From the NCBI RefSeq assembly GCF_006974105.1, contig NZ_CP036282.1, forward strand, positions 2,294,001-2,358,000: a stretch of 64,000 nt of DNA, read 5' to 3'. How positions within the stretch are numbered: the first letter of the stretch is position 1; every line of letters begins with the position of its first letter. The notes beneath the pieces are model-generated. The model made no database searches, was not told the origin of the DNA, and saw only the letters and a list, made by a program, of their open reading frames with translations. The stretch comes from Rhodoferax aquaticus. Its GTDB lineage: Bacteria > Pseudomonadota > Gammaproteobacteria > Burkholderiales > Burkholderiaceae_C. Below are positions 58,919 to 64,000 of the stretch, in pieces. The translations under genes and the position numbers were made by a program.

Positions 58919-60853
58919 ATGGTCCAAATTACGCTTCCGGATGGTTCTCAACGCGAATACCCAGGCCCAGTTACCGTAGCCGAAGTGGCAGCATCCATTG
59001 GTTCCGGTCTTGCAAAAGCCGCATTGGCAGGCAAAGTAAACGGCACGGTGGTGGATACCAGTTACCTGATCGATGCCGATAGCGCCTTGTCCATCATTAC
59101 TGGGAAAGATGCGGACGGCCTGGAAGTCATTCGTCACTCCACAGCGCATTTGTTGGCTTACGCGGTAAAAGAGCTATTCCCCGAGGCGCAGGTGACTATC
59201 GGACCCGTGATCGAGCATGGTTTCTTTTACGACTTTTCGTACAAGCGCCCGTTCACGCCGGAAGACCTGGCTGCAATCGAGAAAAAGATGGTGGCACTGG
59301 CTTCTTTGGATGAGCCGGTGGTCAGGCGCGTTCTGCCTCGTGATGAGGCAGTTGCCTACTTTAAAGTCCTAGGCGAGCACTACAAAGCGGAAATCATCGA
59401 GAGCATTCCGGCGGACCAAGAGGTTTCGCTTTACCGCGAGGGTAAATTTGAAGATCTGTGCCGCGGCCCGCACGTACCGAGCACGGGCAAACTTAAGCAC
59501 TTCAAGCTCATGAAGGTAGCAGGCGCCTATTGGCGCGGCGACCACAAAAATGAAATGCTGCAACGTGTTTATGGCACGGCATGGGCCACCAAAGACGAAT
59601 TGCAGCAGCATTTGACAATGCTGGAAGAGGCAGAAAAACGTGACCATCGCAAGCTGGGGCGCGAGTTGGATCTGTTCCATATCGACGAGCACTCGCCGGG
59701 GACCGTGTTCTGGCACCCCAAGGGCTGGACCCTATGGCAGGGTGTTGAGCAGTACATGCGCAAGGTCTACCAAGACAACGGCTATCAGGAAGTCAAAGGT
59801 CCCCAGATCATTGATAAGAGCCTGTGGGAGAAGACAGGTCACTGGGACAAGTACCGCGAAAACATGTTCATCACGGAGTCGGAAAAGCGCGACTACGCGC
59901 TCAAGCCGATGAACTGCCCGGGGCACATCCTGATCTACAAGCACGGTATCAAGAGCTACCGCGACTTGCCATTACGTTTCGGAGAATTCGGCGCCTGCCA
60001 CCGCAATGAGCCTTCCGGCGGCCTACACGGCATCATGCGTGTGCGCGCCTTCACGCAGGACGACGGCCACATCTTTTGTACCGAAGACCAGATCCAGTCG
60101 GAGGTGGTGGCCTTCACGACCTTGCTGCAAAAGGTCTACAAGGACTTTGGCTTTACCAACATCATCTACAAGCTCTCAACACGCCCCGAGAAGCGCATTG
60201 GCACAGAAGAAAGCTGGGACCGCGCAGAAAATGCGCTTGCTGAGGGCCTGCGTGCTTCAGGATGCGATTTTGAGTACCTGCCGGGTGAGGGTGCGTTCTA
60301 CGGCCCCAAAATTGAATACACGCTCAAAGATGCCCTGGGCCGCCCTTGGCAATGCGGCACGATCCAAGTCGACCCAAACCTGCCCGAACGTCTGGATGCT
60401 GAATTTGTGGGTGAGGATGGTTCCCGTCACCGGCCCATCATGTTGCACCGCGCCATCGTCGGAAGTTTGGAACGTTTTATTGGTATCTTGATTGAAGAGA
60501 GTGCTGGCGCGCTGCCTACATGGTTGGCTCCAGTGCAACTGGCTGTGCTCAATATCACCGACGCACAAGCTGAATACTGCGAAAACGTCGCGAAAACGCT
60601 GCGAAATCAAGGGCTTAGAGTCAATTTAGACCTGCGCAATGAGAAAATAACATATAAAATACGCGAGCATTCGATGCAAAAGCTTCCGTATTTGCTGGTT
60701 ATCGGCGACAAAGAGGCTGGAGCAGGTTCCGTCGCAGTTCGAGCCCGAGGCGGTAAAGACCTCGGCGTTATGACACTGGAAGCATTCTCTGCAATGGTTC
60801 ACAGTGACATTGCAAGCAAGTCCCTTGTTGAGAGCGAACGTACCGACGGGTAA
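58919..60853 (+). CDS. thrS: threonyl-tRNA synthetase
   Basis: 644 residues, class II synthetase. Domains in order: N-terminal TGS (residues 1-62), editing domain ([24 protein letters not shown], with the HxxxH site), then the catalytic core with Zn ligands (Cys in PMNCPGHI, His in the RPS/H segments), motif 2 ([31 protein letters not shown]) and motif 3 ([23 protein letters not shown]), and a C-terminal anticodon-binding domain ([13 protein letters not shown]). No clear Shine-Dalgarno precedes the ATG. First gene of thrS-infC-rpmI-rplT-pheS-pheT, probably under the leader described above. Confidence 0.97.
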   Translation: MVQITLPDGSQREYPGPVTVAEVAASIGSGLAKAALAGKVNGTVVDTSYLIDADSALSIITGKDADGLEVIRHSTAHLLAYAVKELFPEAQVTIGPVIEHGFFYDFSYKRPFTPEDLAAIEKKMVALASLDEPVVRRVLPRDEAVAYFKVLGEHYKAEIIESIPADQEVSLYREGKFEDLCRGPHVPSTGKLKHFKLMKVAGAYWRGDHKNEMLQRVYGTAWATKDELQQHLTMLEEAEKRDHRKLGRELDLFHIDEHSPGTVFWHPKGWTLWQGVEQYMRKVYQDNGYQEVKGPQIIDKSLWEKTGHWDKYRENMFITESEKRDYALKPMNCPGHILIYKHGIKSYRDLPLRFGEFGACHRNEPSGGLHGIMRVRAFTQDDGHIFCTEDQIQSEVVAFTTLLQKVYKDFGFTNIIYKLSTRPEKRIGTEESWDRAENALAEGLRASGCDFEYLPGEGAFYGPKIEYTLKDALGRPWQCGTIQVDPNLPERLDAEFVGEDGSRHRPIMLHRAIVGSLERFIGILIEESAGALPTWLAPVQLAVLNITDAQAEYCENVAKTLRNQGLRVNLDLRNEKITYKIREHSMQKLPYLLVIGDKEAGAGSVAVRARGGKDLGVMTLEAFSAMVHSDIASKSLVESERTDG

Positions 60854-60892
60854 TTACTACATTTTGTAGATGATTTTGTGAAGGATTGAGCC

Positions 60893-61477
60893 ATCGCTAC
60901 TGAATTTCGTGACCGCCGTCAGCGCGAAGAACGTAAACACCGTCTCAACAGAGAAATTATGGCGCCAGAAGTCCGGTTAACCGGACCTGAAAACGAGCCA
61001 TTGGGTGTTGTGAGTCTGATGGAGGCTCTTCGCATGGCGGGAGAGCTTGATGTTGACTTGGTCGAGATTGCCGCCACTGCGATACCTCCTGTGTGTCGTT
61101 TGATGGACTACGGAAAGTTCAAATACCAAGAGCAGAAAAAAGCTGCTGATGCTAAGTCCAAGCAAAAGGTAATCGAGGTGAAGGAGATTAAGTTCCGCCC
61201 CGGTACTGATGACGGCGACTACAACATCAAAGTTCGTAATATCAAGCGATTTTTGGAAGATGGCGATAAGTGCAAAATCACGCTGCGTTTCCGTGGACGT
61301 GAGATTACCCACCAAGAGATTGGGTTGGCGTTGCTTCAGCGCATGAGGGAAGAGCTCGCTGATTTGATCATTGTTGAGCAATTCCCCAAGCTTGAAGGCC
61401 GTCAAATGGTGATGATGATTGCGCCGGGTCGCAAGAAGCCCGGTGCCGCCAAAGCGCCTGTCGAAGCAAGCATTTAG
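60893..61477 (+). CDS. infC: translation initiation factor IF-3
   Basis: 194 residues if started at AUC (60893). The N-terminal text [28 protein letters not shown] is that of betaproteobacterial IF-3. AAGGA lies 7 nt upstream, and a TGA stands two codons before, so AUC is the only plausible start. E. coli infC uses AUU, and IF-3 represses it by discriminating against such starts; the same autoregulation is expected here. The N-terminal domain (to about 80), lysine-rich linker ([16 protein letters not shown]) and C-terminal domain ([12 protein letters not shown]...) are present. An ATG at 60959 would remove the first 22 residues. Confidence 0.93.
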   Translation: MATEFRDRRQREERKHRLNREIMAPEVRLTGPENEPLGVVSLMEALRMAGELDVDLVEIAATAIPPVCRLMDYGKFKYQEQKKAADAKSKQKVIEVKEIKFRPGTDDGDYNIKVRNIKRFLEDGDKCKITLRFRGREITHQEIGLALLQRMREELADLIIVEQFPKLEGRQMVMMIAPGRKKPGAAKAPVEASI

Positions 61478-61536
61478 TTTTTTGCCAGTTTGGTCACTGG
61501 TAAGATCGGCGAGTCAGTGTAAGGGCTGATTTGCCA

Positions 61537-61560
61537 GCGACAACCTAAACAGGTTGTCGC
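61537..61560 (+). other. stem-loop in the infC-rpmI leader
   Basis: GCGACAACCT-AAAC-AGGTTGTCGC, a perfect 10-bp stem with a 4-nt loop and no following T-run. It lies about 100 nt before rpmI, in the region where L20 represses translation in E. coli. A role in L20 autoregulation is inference from position. Confidence 0.6.
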
Positions 61561-61663
61561 ATATGTGGTCAGCTGCAAGGCGCCACACAAGTGGCTCGGG
61601 GCCAACAAGGCTGGGAGTAGTTTCCTAGACGCCTCACGAGCACAATTGAAAAGGAGCATGAAT

Positions 61664-61867
61664 ATGCCCAAAATGAAGACCAAAAGCGCGGCGAAGAAAC
61701 GCTTCCGCGTTCGTCCAGGTGGTACCGTAAAACGCGGTCAAGCCTTCAAACGTCATATCTTGACCAAGAAGACCACTAAAAATAAACGCCACTTGCGCGG
61801 TTCAACTGCTGTTCATGAGACCAATATGGGTCACATGGCGCAGATGCTCCCCGGTCGTGGTATTTAA
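61664..61867 (+). CDS. rpmI: 50S ribosomal protein L35
   Basis: 67 residues. [19 protein letters not shown] is the universal L35 start. AAGGAG lies 7 nt before this ATG; an ATG 6 nt earlier would leave only 1 nt. The protein is basic and binds 23S rRNA. It is followed by rplT after 25 nt. Confidence 0.97.
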   Translation: MPKMKTKSAAKKRFRVRPGGTVKRGQAFKRHILTKKTTKNKRHLRGSTAVHETNMGHMAQMLPGRGI

Positions 61868-61892
61868 TTAACGACGAACAAGGAGTAATCAC

Positions 61893-62252
61893 ATGCCTCG
61901 CGTCAAACGTGGTGTAACGGCTCGCGCCCGCCATAAAAAAGTTCTGGCCCTTGCTAAGGGTTTCCGCGGTCGCCGCGGTAATGTCTTCCGTATCGCCAAA
62001 GAAGCGGTAATGAAGGCTGGGCAATATGCCTACCGTGACCGCCGTACCAAGAAACGTGTGTTCCGTCAGTTGTGGATTGCCCGTATCAACGCGGCAGCCC
62101 GTCAATGCGGTCTGACATACAGCCAGTTTGCCAATGGTCTGAAGAAAGCGAACATTGAGATCGACCGTAAGGTTTTGTCCGATATCGCTATCCATGACAT
62201 GGCTGCTTTTGCTGGCATCGTGGAACAAGTGAAAGCCAAACTGGCTGCTTGA
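61893..62252 (+). CDS. rplT: 50S ribosomal protein L20
   Basis: 119 residues, the usual length. [23 protein letters not shown] and the [32 protein letters not shown] segments are highly conserved. It assembles the 50S subunit and in E. coli represses the rpmI-rplT message. AAGGAG precedes the ATG. Confidence 0.98.
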   Translation: MPRVKRGVTARARHKKVLALAKGFRGRRGNVFRIAKEAVMKAGQYAYRDRRTKKRVFRQLWIARINAAARQCGLTYSQFANGLKKANIEIDRKVLSDIAIHDMAAFAGIVEQVKAKLAA

Positions 62253-62259
62253 GTCCGCT

Positions 62260-62336
62260 GCTAGTCGCTTCATATTTTGTAGCAACTAGCGCACCAGAAA
62301 CAAGGGCTAGCGCTTGAAAGAGCACTAGCCCTTTTT
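62260..62336 (+). terminator. stem-loop and intrinsic terminator between rplT and pheS
   Basis: Hairpin I: GCTAGTCGCT (62260-62269) with AGCAACTAGC (62281-62290), 9 pairs and one C-A mismatch. Hairpin II: AAGGGCTAG with CTAGCCCTT (62302-62333) plus a T-run, a terminator ending 27 nt before the pheS ATG. The ACTAGC arm of hairpin I could pair with the left arm of II. The CTAGCGC motif occurs twice, and the region resembles the dispersed repeat family. pheS must be transcribed through it unless a promoter lies in the remaining 27 nt. Confidence 0.7.
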
Positions 62337-62362
62337 CATTTCTAAATTTACGCTCACCGCCC

Positions 62363-63436
62363 ATGAACGACTTGAATTCCATCGTTGACGCTGCAAAAGC
62401 AGCGTTTATACAGGCCACAACTCCTGCTGATTTAGAGAATGCGAAAGCGCAATTCTTGGGTAAGTCTGGGCGGATTACAGAATTGATGAAGGGCATGGCA
62501 GCCCTGAGCGTGGAAGAAAAGAAAACCCGTGGCGCAGCGATCAATGTCGCTAAGCAAGCCATCGAGGTTGCTCTTACAGATTGTCGCCAAGCTTTGGCTG
62601 ACGCTGAGCTATTAAAGCAGCTACAGGCTGAGGCGCTGGACGTCACGCTACCTGGTCGCCAGCGCGGGCAGGGCGGTCTGCACCCTGTATCGTTGGCCCA
62701 AGAACGCATTGAAGCGATCTTCGGATCCATGGGCTTTGATGTTGCCGATGGCCCCGAAATTGAAAGCGATTGGTTTAGCTTTACCTCGCTGAACAACCCA
62801 CCAAACCACCCTGCACGCTCCATGCAGGACACCTTTTACATTGATACAAAAGGTGACGATGGCGTCTATTACAACCTCCGTCCGCACACCAGTCCTATGC
62901 AAATTCGGTATGCGCAAGCGCATGTGCGCAAACATGGCGGTGAGTTTGATGTGGCCGCGGGCAAGTTGTACTCAGGTGCCATGCCTGAGATTAGAGTGAT
63001 TGCGCCTGGTCGCACCTTTCGTGTGGACAGTGATGCAACCCACTCCCCAATGTTCCATCAAGTGGAAGGCCTTTGGGTTGGTGAAAACATTAGCTTCAAA
63101 GATCTCAAGTCGGTGTATTTGAGTTTCATCACAAGTTTTTTTGAAACCGATGCGCTCCAGTTGCGCTTTCGTCCTAGCTACTTCCCGTTCACTGAACCCA
63201 GTGCAGAGATCGACATCATGTTTGAGTCGGGGCCACTCAAGGGCCGTTGGCTTGAGGTCTCTGGCTCTGGACAGGTACATCCTCAAGTGATTCGCAATAT
63301 GGGCTTGGACCCTGAGCGGTACATCGGTTTTGCATTCGGCTCGGGTATCGATCGATTGGCCATGCTGCGCTATGGCGTGAGCGACCTGCGTCTCTTCTTT
63401 GAAGGCGACGTTCGCTTCCTGTCGCAATTCCAATAA
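62363..63436 (+). CDS. pheS: phenylalanyl-tRNA synthetase alpha subunit
   Basis: 357 residues, class II catalytic subunit. The N-terminal coiled coil (residues 1-90) leads to [17 protein letters not shown]. Motif 2 is in [14 protein letters not shown] and [21 protein letters not shown], motif 3 in [32 protein letters not shown]. It activates phenylalanine and aminoacylates tRNA-Phe together with pheT. No Shine-Dalgarno is clear. Confidence 0.97.
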   Translation: MNDLNSIVDAAKAAFIQATTPADLENAKAQFLGKSGRITELMKGMAALSVEEKKTRGAAINVAKQAIEVALTDCRQALADAELLKQLQAEALDVTLPGRQRGQGGLHPVSLAQERIEAIFGSMGFDVADGPEIESDWFSFTSLNNPPNHPARSMQDTFYIDTKGDDGVYYNLRPHTSPMQIRYAQAHVRKHGGEFDVAAGKLYSGAMPEIRVIAPGRTFRVDSDATHSPMFHQVEGLWVGENISFKDLKSVYLSFITSFFETDALQLRFRPSYFPFTEPSAEIDIMFESGPLKGRWLEVSGSGQVHPQVIRNMGLDPERYIGFAFGSGIDRLAMLRYGVSDLRLFFEGDVRFLSQFQ

Positions 63437-63465
63437 GCCCTAACACGCACTTCTGCTGAACTGAC

Positions 63466-64000
63466 ATGCAATTTTCCGAATCCTGGCTGCGTAGCTTTTG
63501 CAACCCCTCGTTGACCACTGCCCAGTTGGCCGACACCCTGACCATGGCCGGACTGGAAGTCGAAGACCTCCAGCCTGTTGCCCCGCCATTTACCAAGATC
63601 GTTGTTGGTGAAATTAAGGAAGCTGAACAACATCCGAATGCCGACCGTTTACGAGTTTGCAAAGTGGATGTAGGGCAAGCTGAATTGCTCAACATTGTGT
63701 GCGGTGCACCCAATGCGCGCATAGGCATTCGCATACCTTGTGCTTTGGTTGGTGCCGAGCTGCCTCCAGGAGAAGACGGCAAGCCGTTTTTAATCAAAGT
63801 TGGCAAATTGCGGGGTGTTGAGAGTCAGGGAATGCTGTGTTCCGCCCGAGAGCTCAAGTTGGCTGAAGACCATGGAGGTCTGATGGAGTTACCGCTTGGC
63901 GCACCGTTGGGGCAAAACATACGTGACTACCTCAACCTCGACGATACGCTTTTCACATTAAAGCTGACCCCCAATTTGGCTCACTGCCTCAGTGTCTTTG
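63466..64000 (+). CDS. pheT: phenylalanyl-tRNA synthetase beta subunit (partial)
   Basis: The first 178 residues, cut by the right window edge. N-terminus [14 protein letters not shown], then the tRNA-binding domain ([35 protein letters not shown]) and the segment [16 protein letters not shown]. The beta subunit of PheRS houses tRNA-binding and editing domains. It starts 29 nt after pheS. Confidence 0.96.
   Translation, partial: MQFSESWLRSFCNPSLTTAQLADTLTMAGLEVEDLQPVAPPFTKIVVGEIKEAEQHPNADRLRVCKVDVGQAELLNIVCGAPNARIGIRIPCALVGAELPPGEDGKPFLIKVGKLRGVESQGMLCSARELKLAEDHGGLMELPLGAPLGQNIRDYLNLDDTLFTLKLTPNLAHCLSVF

Noticed and set aside
62251..62295. Phe-coding leader peptide before pheS
   Set aside because: The frame containing TTC and TTT codons has no suitable start codon with a ribosome-binding site and only two Phe codons.
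62600..62640. Possible repeat-like sequence in pheS (GAGCTATTAAAGCAGCTAC)
   Set aside because: PheS length and alignment are normal; the match is too short.

Overview
This 64 kb window comes from a betaproteobacterial chromosome, most likely Comamonadaceae (Rhodoferax/Limnohabitans/Polaromonas-like). The signs are the smc-zipA-ligA order, a dap operon with a PilU-like ATPase inside it, an Ala/Lys-rich SWIB protein, a hut cluster using the HutF/HutG five-step route, and short dispersed repeats of the TAGCT...GCGC type. I see no insertion sequence, phage, CRISPR, rRNA or tRNA gene. Gene families were recognised by reading translated sequence, not by database search.

Layout. (1) 1-6.5 kb, minus strand: lysine/diaminopimelate operon dapC-dapD-pilU-like-dapE-prmB-yheS, the last cut by the window edge. 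(2) 6.5-14.7 kb, plus: orphan Hpt + receiver pair, then chromosome and cell-division genes smc-zipA-ligA-def. (3) 14.7-23.9 kb: divergent histidine utilisation cluster, hutU-hutH leftward and iclR-like-hutC-hutD-hutI-hutG-hutF rightward, with a probable HutC operator before hutU. (4) 23.9-28.6 kb: unknown secreted protein, lipocalin, AraC regulator with a divergent MFS transporter, and a nitronate-monooxygenase-like flavoprotein. (5) 28.8-33.6 kb: Lrp/AsnC regulator divergent from hpd-phhB-phhA (Phe to Tyr and tyrosine catabolism), then a thiamine-diphosphate enzyme. (6) 33.6-39.2 kb, minus: dipeptide ABC transporter dppBCDFA. (7) 39.4-41.6 kb: SWIB/histone-like protein, RraA-family protein, EamA transporter. 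(8) 41.7-57.0 kb: a large agmatine/putrescine/GABA island (ureohydrolase, PuuB-like oxidase, MocR regulator, PuuA-like ligase, SpuC-like aminotransferase, polyamine ABC transporter, aldehyde dehydrogenase, GabT, second glutamine-synthetase-like ligase). (9) 57.3-58.6 kb: aceA behind two tandem perfect palindromes. (10) 58.7-64 kb: thrS-infC-rpmI-rplT-pheS-pheT.

The most interesting signal is in the thrS leader. A 10-codon ORF with a Shine-Dalgarno-like sequence and three Thr codons (MTPRTTSAPR) is followed by an intrinsic terminator ending about 30 nt before the thrS ATG, plus an upstream 7-nt segment that can pair with the terminator's left arm. This has the layout of a ribosome-mediated threonine attenuator controlling thrS and perhaps the whole operon. 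A second terminator-like structure sits in the same position before pheS. Other notable items are a dispersed ~45 bp repeat family with one copy forming an in-frame peptide insertion in DapE and another inside hutD, an infC gene starting with AUC, and the 14-bp palindrome pair before aceA.
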